NCBI GenBank assembly: GCA_964412405.1 | Contig: CAYPOB010000006.1 | Coordinates: forward strand, 1-24,618 | Source: JAJOKI01 sp964412405 | GTDB taxonomy: Archaea > Halobacteriota > UBA148 > JAJOKI01 | Reading direction: 5' to 3' | DNA: 24,618 nt | In this document: one piece after another, positions 7,448 to 15,554 of the stretch | Numbering within the stretch: the stretch's first letter is position 1 | Layout of the letters: each line of letters opens with the position of its first letter | Notes under the pieces: generated by a model | Told to the model about the DNA's origin: nothing | The model's database searches: none | What the model saw: the letters and a program-made list of their open reading frames with translations, nothing else | Made by a program: the position numbers and the translations under genes

Positions 7448-8600
7448 CTCTCCTCACCGTTTCAACGTCTTTGTCCCCTCTTCCGGACAGATTAATGATG
7501 GTCAGGCCACCTATATCATCTGCTTTTTTAGCATAGGCAATTGCATGGGCGGATTCCAGCGCCGGAATTATCCCCTCCAGTCGACTGAGCATATGAAACG
7601 CATCAAGGGCATCAGCATCGCTGATATTTCTGGCTTTGACGCGTCCGATCTCTGCGAGATATGCCAGTTCAGGACCCACGCCCGAATAATCGAGACCAGG
7701 GGCAATGGAGTGCGACTCCAGTATCTGCCCATATTCATCCTGGAGAACTTTTGTACGTGCACCATGAAGCACGCCCTCCTCGCCCTTGCACAGTGAAGCA
7801 GAGTGAAGCGCCGTCTTTGCAGTGGTTTTAAGATTCTCTCCGCCTGCCTCCACGGCAAACAGGTCGACATCGTCATCGATGAATGGATAAAATATACCCA
7901 TCGCGTTGCTCCCGCCCCCGGCGCATGCTATAATCGAATCAGGCAACCGCTCTTCTTTTTCGAGTATCTGTTTATGCGTCTCGCGCCCGATGACACTCTG
8001 AAAGTCTCTGACGATGGTCGGATATGGGTGTGGCCCCACTATAGAGCCTATCAGATAATAGGTATCTTTCACATTGGTCACCCAGTCTCTCAATGCCTCG
8101 TTGATGGCATCTTTCAGTGTCTGGGAGCCGGACTTTACTGGTATGACCTCTGCGCCGAGTAGCTGCATTCGGTATACGTTCATCTTTTGACGTTCGATAT
8201 CTTTCGCGCCCATGTAGATTATGGTTTCAATGTCCAGTACCGCGCCAGCCATCGCCGTCGCAGTTCCGTGCTGTCCAGCGCCAGTCTCAGCGATGATGCG
8301 CCCCTTCCCCATATATTTCGCCAGCAACGCCTGGCCGATCGTGTTGTTCAGTTTATGGGCGCCTCCGTGTACGAGGTCCTCGCGTTTTAGATATATCTTC
8401 GCGCCAAGCGCTTCGCTCAATCGCTTTGCATGATACAGTGGCGTAGGACGCCCACCAAAGTCCCTAGATAGCCGATTTAATTCTGCTGTGAACTCTGGGT
8501 CGTCCTTATATCGTTCTATTCCTCTTTCCAGCTCTTCCAGTGCAGGCATCAGTACTTCTGGGACGAATTGCCCTCCATATCCATTAAATTTCTTCTTCAT
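7425..8600 (-). CDS. trpB: Tryptophan synthase beta chain
   Basis: The PLP enzyme that condenses indole with L-serine to tryptophan. The 391-residue sequence begins NGYGGQFVPEVLMPALEEL and has the PLP lysine in HGGAHKLNNT (Lys83), AETGAGQHG with the catalytic Glu, the glycine-rich phosphate loop CAGGGSNAMG, and a serine-containing NLSGRGDKD near the end. Length and the presence of all alpha-contact motifs mark it as the TrpB1 form that partners TrpA, not the longer TrpB2. Its ATG overlaps the trpC stop by 4 nt. Confidence 0.97.
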   Translation of the reverse strand: MKKKFNGYGGQFVPEVLMPALEELERGIERYKDDPEFTAELNRLSRDFGGRPTPLYHAKRLSEALGAKIYLKREDLVHGGAHKLNNTIGQALLAKYMGKGRIIAETGAGQHGTATAMAGAVLDIETIIYMGAKDIERQKMNVYRMQLLGAEVIPVKSGSQTLKDAINEALRDWVTNVKDTYYLIGSIVGPHPYPTIVRDFQSVIGRETHKQILEKEERLPDSIIACAGGGSNAMGIFYPFIDDDVDLFAVEAGGENLKTTAKTALHSASLCKGEEGVLHGARTKVLQDEYGQILESHSIAPGLDYSGVGPELAYLAEIGRVKARNISDADALDAFHMLSRLEGIIPALESAHAIAYAKKADDIGGLTIINLSGRGDKDVETVRRDEYQRRI

Positions 8601-9421
8601 AATTCACCAATCCGTCCTCTCAATGCATTGGCCAATTCCGCCGCCTTGCCGATATCCTGCATTATTGCCGTGCCGACCAGGACGGCATCCGCACCCGCCG
8701 TGATGACCTTTTCAACGTCTGCTGTATTTTCGATACCGCTTTCACTGATTATCATACACTGGGGACTTTTATCCCTTATTATTGGCGCCAGTTCTTCTGT
8801 GACCGACAGGTCTACTTTTAGTGTGTTCAAATCCCTGTTGTTGATTCCGATTATCCTCGCAGGAGTCTTCAGTGCCATCTTTACTTCGTCCTCGGAATGA
8901 ACCTCTACAATGGGTTCAAATCCGTAGAACATTGCCCTATTTACGAAGTAATTGAGCTCATCTCCGAGAATTCGTGTGATAAGCAGTATCATATCGGACT
9001 CGACTTCTTGCAGCTGCCTGCTATCGATGATAAAATCCTTGCGAAGCACTGGCACATCTACTGCTTCTCGCACTGCTCTTAGGTTCTCTATGCTTCCATC
9101 AAAGAACTTCGGCTCAGTTAATACCGATATTGCGATAACATCCTCTTGTAGCTGTTTTGCAATTCGCACCGCTTCTTTTGCGTCTATCCGAAAACACTTC
9201 GTAGAAGTGTTTTCATTCCCGCCATTGTAGCACAATGGAGGGATTCGAATCCTGCCCTTTGAGGGCGAAGATGGTTTTATCTCTGCAATCACGGGAACCC
9301 TGCCCCCCTCCCGTTTCGCTCTCATACTTCCGATTACGTCCCTACTCTGGACTCTGAATGATTTCGTTTTTATATCCTCGACTCTTTTTTTGGTATCTGA
9401 GAGAATATCATCGATCAACAT
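8597..9421 (-). CDS. trpC: Indole-3-glycerol-phosphate synthase with an in-frame palindromic insertion
   Basis: IGPS closes the indole ring from 1-(o-carboxyphenylamino)-1-deoxyribulose 5-phosphate. Landmarks are AEIKPSSPSKG with Lys49, VLRKDF with Lys128, IVEVHSEDE with Glu173, GINNRDL and ISESGI. Residues 59-78 break the usual run from SPSKGRIR to the following helix (IDAKEAVRIAKQ). They are encoded by three adjacent palindromes at 9190-9252 and lie in the mobile loop after strand 1, next to the active site. The frame is open up to 9460, but the ATG at 9421 has GGAG about eight bases upstream and starts where the family starts; it overlaps trpG by 14 nt. Without the insert the length would be about 254 residues, typical for IGPS. 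The enzyme is presumably active, since every catalytic residue remains. Confidence 0.94.
   Translation of the reverse strand: MLIDDILSDTKKRVEDIKTKSFRVQSRDVIGSMRAKREGGRVPVIAEIKPSSPSKGRIRIPPLCYNGGNENTSTKCFRIDAKEAVRIAKQLQEDVIAISVLTEPKFFDGSIENLRAVREAVDVPVLRKDFIIDSRQLQEVESDMILLITRILGDELNYFVNRAMFYGFEPIVEVHSEDEVKMALKTPARIIGINNRDLNTLKVDLSVTEELAPIIRDKSPQCMIISESGIENTADVEKVITAGADAVLVGTAIMQDIGKAAELANALRGRIGEL
9190..9252 (-). repeat. Palindromic element inserted in frame in trpC
   Basis: These 63 bp (21 codons) are almost entirely palindromic: a perfect 11-bp stem with a GTA loop at 9190-9214 (arms GAAAACACTTC and GAAGTGTTTTC), a 7-bp stem with a 3-nt loop at 9222-9238 (CCATTGT and ACAATGG), and the 12-bp perfect palindrome GGATTCGAATCC at 9241-9252. 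The stem and loop sizes of the first hairpin equal those in aroD and in the intergenic units of this window. Confidence 0.8.
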
Positions 9422-9989
9422 GTACCATCTCCAGAAAATTTTGGACCATTTTTTTTCCACACGGCGTCAATATACTTTCAGGGTGGAACTGCACACCCTC
9501 GATGGCGTATTTAGTGTGGCGCACCCCCATGATAACGCCATCATCGCTTAGGGCGGTAATTTCGAGTTCGTCTGGCACGTCGACCATCGCTAACGAGTGG
9601 TACCGCCCGCCAATTAATGGGTTCGGCAGTCCACGAAATATCGTCCTGCCATCATGTTCGATCTTCGATGTTTTGCCATGTACTGGACCGGATGTCGAAT
9701 GGTCGATGGCGCCGCCAAATGCGACACATATCGCTTGGCACCCAAGACATACGCCGAGCATGGGGGTGTTTTTAAACTCACGAATTATCTCCAAGCATGA
9801 GCCGATATCCACTGGATGGTTTGGGTTTCCTGGTCCTGGCGATATTATAATGGCATCTGGATCGATTTTTTTAGCCTCCTCGATGGACGTCGTGTTGGGC
9901 ACGATAACGGTCTCGGGTTCGTCCACTGCCACGTAATCCACCAAGTTATATACAAACGAGTCCCTGTTATTGATAAATAGTATCTTCAT
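9408..9989 (-). CDS. trpG: Anthranilate synthase glutamine amidotransferase subunit
   Basis: This class I glutaminase (193 residues) supplies ammonia to TrpE. The triad is visible: nucleophile Cys81 in MLGVCLGCQA, and His169 with Glu171 in VQFHPES. The oxyanion segment SPGPGNP is at 50-56. The N-terminus MKILFINNRDSFVYNLVDY is typical of TrpG/PabA; its place directly after trpE argues for anthranilate rather than aminodeoxychorismate synthesis, although amphibolic use cannot be excluded. The ATG overlaps the trpE stop by 4 nt. Confidence 0.96.
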   Translation of the reverse strand: MKILFINNRDSFVYNLVDYVAVDEPETVIVPNTTSIEEAKKIDPDAIIISPGPGNPNHPVDIGSCLEIIREFKNTPMLGVCLGCQAICVAFGGAIDHSTSGPVHGKTSKIEHDGRTIFRGLPNPLIGGRYHSLAMVDVPDELEITALSDDGVIMGVRHTKYAIEGVQFHPESILTPCGKKMVQNFLEMVHVDR

Positions 9990-11521
9990 CTACCCACCTC
10001 CAACATTGCAACAGCCTTCATCATTGCCTTCATCTTCTTTTCGGTCTCGTAATATTCGTATTCTGGGACCGAGTCTGCCACGATCCCGGCACCTGCCTGG
10101 ATATGGAGTTGAGTTCCATCCTTCACGATAGTTCTGATGACGATCGCGAAGTCAGCATCCTGATTGAATGAAAAGTAGCCGATACCCCCTGCATAGATGC
10201 CCCTCGCTTCGGTCTCCAATTCATCGATGATTTCCATTGCCCTGATTTTTGGGGCGCCAGAAACAGTTCCAGCGGGAAAGACTGCTCGCACAACATCGAA
10301 CATATCGCAATCGTCTTTGAGTTCCCCGGTCACCGTGCTTTCAAGATGCTGGACGTGGGAATATTTCAGGACCGACATATAGTCTTCGACTTTAACCGTC
10401 CCTGGTTTGGATACAATACTCACATCATTCCTTCCCATGTCCACCAGCATAACATGCTCCGCTACTTCTTTTTCATCGCACTTCATCTGCTGGGCAAGTC
10501 CTTCATCCTCCTCTTTGGTCGCCCCCCTTCCTCGAGTACCGGCAATCGGATTTGTGATGATTCTTTCGCCATGAACGGATACCAGCGTCTCAGGACTTGC
10601 GCCGACGATCGCCATGTCTCCAAATTGCATACAATACATATATGGGGATGGGTTGACCTCCCGCAGTTTTTTGTAAATTTGTAATGAGTCACAATCGGCT
10701 TCGATTTCATATCGTCTGGAGAGGACTACCTGAAAGATGTCTCCGTCATAGATGTACTTCTTCGCCTTTTTGACCGTCTGCTCGTACTGATCCTTGTTCG
10801 TATTGGACTTGGGGTCTCCGATGGAAATTGTTTCAGGCCGATATGGTGGCTTTGCAGTTATTCGTTTCTCGATACCCTCTATGCTTTCCGCACTTGCATC
10901 ATAGACTCCCTGCAGATCTGAGTCGGAAGTTATCAAGGCATTTGAGATTATGTACATCTCTTCTTTCAAGTGGTCGAATAATATCGTCGACGTGGAAAGC
11001 ATAAACTGTATGTTCTTCGACCTCAACTTTTGATGTCGACTTTTTATATCGAGGTGTGTGTCAAACACAGTATCATAGGCCATATAACCGATCAGGCCGC
11101 CCATAAAGACGTGTCTGTCAAAACAGAGGTCCGTGTCGTAATTGATATGGCTCTCGTGAAACTTTCGATTTCTATACCAGATGGATGCAAGCAGGTCGAA
11201 TTGGTCTCCATCTTTTTTGGTTTGTCCCATCAAGGAATGGAACCGTTTACCGATGTCATCCAGTGCCTTAAATTTTAGTGTCTCACCATCGATCGATATA
11301 ATCGCATTTGGGCTGGCGCCCACAAATGAAAAGCGTGCATGCCTTTTCTCTCCCTTCTCTACCGACTCCAGGATATATGAATATTCATCCGCAGTATACA
11401 ATGCCTCATAACAATACATGGGGGATTTTTGGAATGATGATTTTTGATACAGGGAAATTATGCACGGCTTTTTCTGCGCCTCCGCCATATCCAGAAACTC
11501 ATCGCGATTGAGATTGAGCAT
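9986..11521 (-). CDS. trpE: Anthranilate synthase component I
   Basis: TrpE converts chorismate and ammonia to anthranilate. The 511-residue chain has the N-terminal tryptophan-binding element (YSYILESVEKGEKRHARFSFVG), matching the LLES feedback-inhibition motif, so end-product inhibition is expected. The C-terminal chorismate-binding domain shows GDIFQVVLSRR, NPSPYMY, TNPIAGTRGRG, AEHVMLVDMGRNDV and PAGTVSGAPKIRAMEIIDELE. The ATG at 11521 follows GAGGTG at a good distance and overlaps the trpF end by 23 nt. Confidence 0.97.
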   Translation of the reverse strand: MLNLNRDEFLDMAEAQKKPCIISLYQKSSFQKSPMYCYEALYTADEYSYILESVEKGEKRHARFSFVGASPNAIISIDGETLKFKALDDIGKRFHSLMGQTKKDGDQFDLLASIWYRNRKFHESHINYDTDLCFDRHVFMGGLIGYMAYDTVFDTHLDIKSRHQKLRSKNIQFMLSTSTILFDHLKEEMYIISNALITSDSDLQGVYDASAESIEGIEKRITAKPPYRPETISIGDPKSNTNKDQYEQTVKKAKKYIYDGDIFQVVLSRRYEIEADCDSLQIYKKLREVNPSPYMYCMQFGDMAIVGASPETLVSVHGERIITNPIAGTRGRGATKEEDEGLAQQMKCDEKEVAEHVMLVDMGRNDVSIVSKPGTVKVEDYMSVLKYSHVQHLESTVTGELKDDCDMFDVVRAVFPAGTVSGAPKIRAMEIIDELETEARGIYAGGIGYFSFNQDADFAIVIRTIVKDGTQLHIQAGAGIVADSVPEYEYYETEKKMKAMMKAVAMLEVGR

Positions 11522-12161
11522 GATTCACCTCGCTGATAAATGCGCGAACTTTGCGCCCAACTTTATTGCCGTTGACCTCAACGCCAGAAGCCACATCCAC
11601 TGCATACGGCTTGACGATGGAAATCGCCCTGCTGACATTTTCAGAAGTCAATCCGCCTGCCAGAATTACAGGGAGCGAGCAGTCGTCCACAATCTTGGCG
11701 CTGACTTCCCAGTTGTGCACCATTCCGGTCCCTCCAGGCTTGCTGCCAATCGTGTCGAGCAATATCGCATCAACGGCACTAAGCGCTTTATTCACCTGCA
11801 GTATGGCATCCTTGAAATCGGATACTCCGATCGTCTTGATGATGGGAATATCGATGCGCCCTCTCAACTGCTGGAGTTCTTGAAGCGATAAATCGCCATG
11901 AATCTGTACGGCATCCGGACGGACCTCTTCGATCATGGCGATTGCTTTGCTGGCACTTTCTGGCATGATTACCAGGACGGAATCGATAAAAATTGGCACT
12001 TTTTTTACCAGGGAATGCGCTGTGTCAATGCTGATTTTACGCGGCGTGTCAACTGGGACCTCTGTGATGAAGCCCACTGCATCTGCGCCGCACTCGATCG
12101 CCATATTCAAGTCTGCAAGCGTCTTAATCCCGCATATCTTGACCTTTACGTGTGCTCTCAT
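11499..12161 (-). CDS. trpF: Phosphoribosylanthranilate isomerase
   Basis: TrpF performs the Amadori rearrangement between the TrpD and TrpC steps. The 220-residue barrel has the catalytic cysteine in VKICGIK near the N-terminus, GADAVGFI, VQIHGD, the catalytic aspartate in AILLDTIGSKPGGTG, and the phosphate-binding ILAGGLTSENV and VDVASGVEVNG. It is complete. Its ATG shares 4 nt with the trpD stop. Confidence 0.96.
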   Translation of the reverse strand: MRAHVKVKICGIKTLADLNMAIECGADAVGFITEVPVDTPRKISIDTAHSLVKKVPIFIDSVLVIMPESASKAIAMIEEVRPDAVQIHGDLSLQELQQLRGRIDIPIIKTIGVSDFKDAILQVNKALSAVDAILLDTIGSKPGGTGMVHNWEVSAKIVDDCSLPVILAGGLTSENVSRAISIVKPYAVDVASGVEVNGNKVGRKVRAFISEVNHAQSQSR

Positions 12162-13183
12162 AAAAATCTCTCCAGCCGCTTTATCTCGCCAGTGCTTTCA
12201 ACCAGCTCCCTTAGTTTGGTCAGGGCGGCACCGCTGTTTATTGCCTCCTCTGCCTTCTGCACTCCCTCTTTTAGATCACGTACGCCGCCGCCAACGAAAA
12301 TCCCTGCAGCAGAGTTCATCACTATGATATCGCGCTTTGGACCGTGCGCACCCTTCAAAACCTGGACCAGGTCCCTGGCGTTCTCTTCTGGCATTCCGCC
12401 GGCAATGTCGTTCGGGCTCACCTGTTGAATCCCCAAATCTTCAGGCATGATGGAATATGTTCTGACCTGCCCATCCTTTAATTCGGCTATTGTAGTCTTT
12501 CCTATGTTCGATATCTCGTCCAGACCTTCCCCTGCTACCACCAATGCTCTTTTAGAGCCGAGAATCCTTAAAACATTGGCGAGTTTCTGGCACAGCGTCC
12601 CGTCATAAACGCCGACCACCTGGGCATCTGCATTTGCCGGGTTGGTAAGCGGTCCTAAAATGTTGAACACGGTTCGCACGCCGATATCCCTTCTCGGTTG
12701 TATCACCCGTTTCATGGCGGGATGGAATATCGGCGCGAGCATGAACCCGATTCCAATGTCCTCGATCAAACGTTTCACCTCCGACGGCTGAAGGTCTATC
12801 TTCACGCCCAGCTCTCGCAACACATCAGCGCTGCCGCACTTGGATGTAATCGAATAATTGCCGTGTTTTGCTACATATATTCCAGTAGAAGCGGTCACGA
12901 TGGCAGCTGCTGTGCTTACGTTGATGGTATTGTGCCTGTCGCCGCCGGTACCGCACGTATCTATCAACGGACTTATGTTTGGAGATATGATATGCGCTGC
13001 TTTTTTCATGCCCCTTGCCAAGCCAGCTATTTCTTCAAACGTCTCTCCTTTCATCCTCAAGGCGATTAGAAGGGCACCGATCTGTGCATCCGTTGCAGAC
13101 GTCAGGATATTTTCCATTGTGCTCTCAGATTCTTCTATCGAGAGATCTCTTCTTTCGCTGAGTTTGGTTATTGTCTCCTTCAT
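12158..13183 (-). CDS. trpD: Anthranilate phosphoribosyltransferase
   Basis: TrpD joins anthranilate to PRPP. It has the PRPP-binding DTCGTGGD, the NVSTAAA segment, KHGNYSITSKCGSADVLRELG, the FNILGPLTNPA motif and a conserved DEISNIG near the second Mg site. Length is 341 residues from the ATG at 13183; an in-frame GTG at 13192 is an alternative, and neither has a Shine-Dalgarno sequence, which fits a short-leader message of a first gene. It opens the operon trpDFEGCBA, which therefore holds every gene from chorismate to tryptophan. Confidence 0.96.
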   Translation of the reverse strand: MKETITKLSERRDLSIEESESTMENILTSATDAQIGALLIALRMKGETFEEIAGLARGMKKAAHIISPNISPLIDTCGTGGDRHNTINVSTAAAIVTASTGIYVAKHGNYSITSKCGSADVLRELGVKIDLQPSEVKRLIEDIGIGFMLAPIFHPAMKRVIQPRRDIGVRTVFNILGPLTNPANADAQVVGVYDGTLCQKLANVLRILGSKRALVVAGEGLDEISNIGKTTIAELKDGQVRTYSIMPEDLGIQQVSPNDIAGGMPEENARDLVQVLKGAHGPKRDIIVMNSAAGIFVGGGVRDLKEGVQKAEEAINSGAALTKLRELVESTGEIKRLERFL

Positions 13184-13286
13184 TTTAATCACTGTATAGA
13201 TATATACTCTAATGTATGCTATTGCTCATTAGATTTAAAGGTTGTGTTTATTTATATTTTCACAACTCAATTATACAGAGATCACT
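13184..13286. promoter_or_regulatory. Divergent trpD/pheA promoter region with two dyads
   Basis: Leftward, CTTTAAAT (13233-13240) is a plausible TATA box for trpD, and GTATA-N4-TATAC (13194-13207) lies between it and the start. Rightward, TTTATATTTT (about 13251-13260) is a plausible TATA box for pheA about 30 bp before its ATG. It is enclosed by a perfect dyad GTTGTG-N14-CACAAC (13241-13266) whose half-sites are two helical turns apart, a good operator shape. The regulator is not in view. Confidence 0.55.
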
Positions 13287-14099
13287 ATGATGATTGGACT
13301 ATTGGGGCCAGAGGGGACATTCTCGGAAAATGCCACAAAAAAATGGAACGACAGGGCGGACCTTTTGTACTATGATGATGTCTCCGATGTAGCAAGAGCA
13401 GTGGCCGCCGAGGAGGTGGACTGCGGAATAATTCCTATCGAGAACTCGTTGGAGGGTTCAGTTGGCATGACGCTCGACGCCCTTCTACACATATCAGACG
13501 AAACCCAGATAATCGGAGAAATTATCATCCCCATTAAGCACTGTTTGCTTACGAAGGGTGACACCCATGACATCAAGGTGATTCTTTCGCACCCTCAGGC
13601 ACTGGCACAGTGCCAGCGGTTTATCAAGGACCATTTCAGAGATGTCGATATCCGGATGACGGGAAGTACCGCGCATGCCGCACAACTGACATCAAAGTCA
13701 AAGGAAGTGGCAGCCATCGCCTCGGAGGAATCTGCGGGCAAATACGGTCTCAAGGTGGTTTTGCGTGATGTCCAGGATCAAAAGGAGAATTATACACGCT
13801 TCATCGTGCTCGGAAAGGAAACCCCAGAGTCGACAGGAAGGGATAAAACTTCCATCATCATATATCTGCGGAAAGACAGACCGGGAGCACTCTATGAAAT
13901 ACTGGGCGAATTCGCCTCCAGGAATATCAATTTGACCAAGATAGAGTCCAGACCAACTAAAAAGGCTTTAGGGGACTATCTATTTTATATGGACTTAGAG
14001 GGACATGTTGTTGATAAAAAAGTCCAGGATGCCATGAATATGGTTGAAAAAAAGGCAGGTGTGCTAAAAGTGCTCGGGTCATATCCAGGAGCAGTATAG
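13287..14099 (+). CDS. pheA: Prephenate dehydratase with ACT domain
   Basis: PheA converts prephenate to phenylpyruvate. The 270-residue chain starts MMIGLLGPEGTFSENATKKW, contains the catalytic-domain segments IPIENSLEGSVG and the active-site TRF in NYTRFIVLG, and ends with an ACT domain (TSIIIYLRKDRPGALYEIL) whose ESRP motif binds phenylalanine, so feedback inhibition is likely. It has no fused chorismate mutase. The frame extends upstream to 13242, but the ATG at 13287 is where homology begins and lies about 30 bp after the TATA box. Divergent from the trp operon. Confidence 0.96.
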   Translation: MMIGLLGPEGTFSENATKKWNDRADLLYYDDVSDVARAVAAEEVDCGIIPIENSLEGSVGMTLDALLHISDETQIIGEIIIPIKHCLLTKGDTHDIKVILSHPQALAQCQRFIKDHFRDVDIRMTGSTAHAAQLTSKSKEVAAIASEESAGKYGLKVVLRDVQDQKENYTRFIVLGKETPESTGRDKTSIIIYLRKDRPGALYEILGEFASRNINLTKIESRPTKKALGDYLFYMDLEGHVVDKKVQDAMNMVEKKAGVLKVLGSYPGAV

Positions 14100-14111
14100 G
14101 TTTTGGTTACC

Positions 14112-14318
14112 ATGAGGCAGAAAATTATTGCCATTCTAATCGTTGGGTTTATGCTCACTTCCACACTCTCATTCTTGATAAGCGGTGAGGATGATGTTAT
14201 ACAGGAAGAAGGATTGCAGCAGGACGACAATTCGGCTGCTAACGAGACGATCCTAGCAAACGAGTCGTATGTGCCAGAACGAGATTCGCAACGTGTGTGG
14301 TATCCGGGTTATTGCTAA
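14112..14318 (+). CDS. Small exported or membrane-anchored peptide, unknown
   Basis: A 68-residue frame begins 12 nt after pheA. It has a signal or anchor helix (MRQKIIAILIVGFMLTSTLSFLI) followed by an acidic, asparagine-rich tail (SGEDDVIQEEGLQQDDNS, then two NES/NET sequons). I know no family for it. A TTG three codons upstream could also start it. It probably shares the pheA transcript. The signal-like N-terminus and low-complexity acidic tail make a real gene likely but not certain. Confidence 0.5.
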   Translation: MRQKIIAILIVGFMLTSTLSFLISGEDDVIQEEGLQQDDNSAANETILANESYVPERDSQRVWYPGYC

Positions 14319-14361
14319 AACACATGATATTAATGCTCGTCATAGAAGATAGGATCGAAAT

Positions 14362-15282
14362 ATGTTTATATGGTCGGAAATACTGTTTTTCATAATCGGG
14401 CTTGTTTTGCTTGTCAAGGGGTCGGATTATCTGGTGATGGGGGCATCCAATACAGCTAATAATCTAAGGATTTCTCCTATGATAATAGGATTGACAGTAC
14501 TCGCCTATGGGTCGTCATTACCAGAATTTGGAGTGAGTTTTATAGCTTCTTTGGACGGTAGAGATGGCATAGCTCTCGGAAACGTCATCGGATCAAATAT
14601 AGCAAATATATGTTTGGTCCTGGGCATAAGTGCGATAATACGACCGTTGGAAGTCCGTATGGTGACTGTTAAACGGGAAATGCTCATCATGGTTGCAGCA
14701 GTGTTTGCCATGGTCATAATGTCACTGGATGGCCAAATTGGGCTGACCGATGGTCTGCTACTACTGGCTGGTTTTGTCGGTTATGTGATATATTTTGTAT
14801 GCGATGCGTTTAAAATAAGCACTTCCGAAGGAAACCGCGAGCGCATCATTTCATGGCAAGATGCCATTATGGTGATGGGTGGTATGCTGGCAATTTTATT
14901 TGGTGCCAAATTATTGGTGGATTCGTCTGTGGTCATGGCACGTTACATAGGAGTGAGCGAGTTTGTGATCGCCCTGACGATCATCGCGATTGGGACGTCA
15001 TTGCCTGAGCTGGCGACCACGGCAGTTGCATCCTTTAAAAATCAAGGCGATATAGCAGTGGGCAACATCATAGGCAGCGTTTCGTTTAACACACTACTCG
15101 TTATCGGGGCATGTGCGGTAATATTGCCACTTGCCCCCCCAACACTCGCCGATCTAATGATAATGGCCGTGGTATGTGCACTCATACCTTTACTATTCTG
15201 GACTGGATTAAAACTCACGCGCCTCGAAGGCCTGATGTTACTCGGCGGGTACTGCGTTTATATGGTTTATCTATTCGCCTAA
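14362..15282 (+). CDS. Cation/Ca2+ exchanger family membrane protein (YrbG/NCX-like)
   Basis: A 306-residue antiporter of the CaCA superfamily, expected to exchange Na+ or H+ for Ca2+ across the membrane. It has about ten hydrophobic segments in two inverted halves. The alpha-1 repeat reads GLTVLAYGSSLPEFGVS then GNVIGSNIAN, with the ion-binding Glu55. The alpha-2 repeat reads TIIAIGTSLPELATTAVAS then GNIIGSVSFN. In the second repeat the usual GSN/GSD core is GSV, and an Asn stands where the archaeal structural homologue NCX_Mj has a ligand Asp, so ion preference may differ. A weak AGGAT lies before the ATG. Probably a separate transcript from pheA. Confidence 0.9.
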   Translation: MFIWSEILFFIIGLVLLVKGSDYLVMGASNTANNLRISPMIIGLTVLAYGSSLPEFGVSFIASLDGRDGIALGNVIGSNIANICLVLGISAIIRPLEVRMVTVKREMLIMVAAVFAMVIMSLDGQIGLTDGLLLLAGFVGYVIYFVCDAFKISTSEGNRERIISWQDAIMVMGGMLAILFGAKLLVDSSVVMARYIGVSEFVIALTIIAIGTSLPELATTAVASFKNQGDIAVGNIIGSVSFNTLLVIGACAVILPLAPPTLADLMIMAVVCALIPLLFWTGLKLTRLEGLMLLGGYCVYMVYLFA

Positions 15283-15369
15283 ATCCAGTCCATTATTTCT
15301 CTCTAAAATTTCTCTCTAAAAACGCCCCACTATTACAAATTTATTTGTTTATGTCACAGTTCGAAGACC

Positions 15370-15554
15370 GACTAACTCAGAAGAGTTAGACGGAGTCGCA
15401 GCCGATTAAATCTTCCAGATTTAGACGGAGTCGCAGATGTCCCATCTGCGACATGTTTCATCTGTGACCTCTGATGGAGTTGTAATTCCTACGGAATTTC
15501 AACATGTCGCAGATCAGATATCTGCGAGAGTTGTAATCTCTACGAGATTTCAAC
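15370..15554 (-). repeat. Tandem palindromic array: two 51-nt double-hairpin units plus smaller hairpins
   Basis: Read leftward, unit 1 (15504-15554) and unit 2 (15453-15503) are each 51 nt: a 25-nt hairpin GTTGAAA...ACAAC with 11-nt arms and a GTA loop, then a 26-nt part centred on CGCAGAT...ATCTGCGACA. The inner arm differs in step on both sides (ATCTC/GAGAT in unit 1, ATTCC/GGAAT in unit 2). Three further hairpins with 3-4-nt loops follow at 15430-15452, 15404-15426 and 15370-15391, separated by GGAGTCGCAG-type linkers. It fills most of the gap after the exchanger gene. A doubled ATTTCTCTCTAAAA at about 15293-15320 precedes it. Confidence 0.8.

Noticed and set aside
15370..15554. CRISPR array
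   Set aside because: The units are tandem without unique spacers of constant length, and isolated copies occur elsewhere; no cas genes are present.
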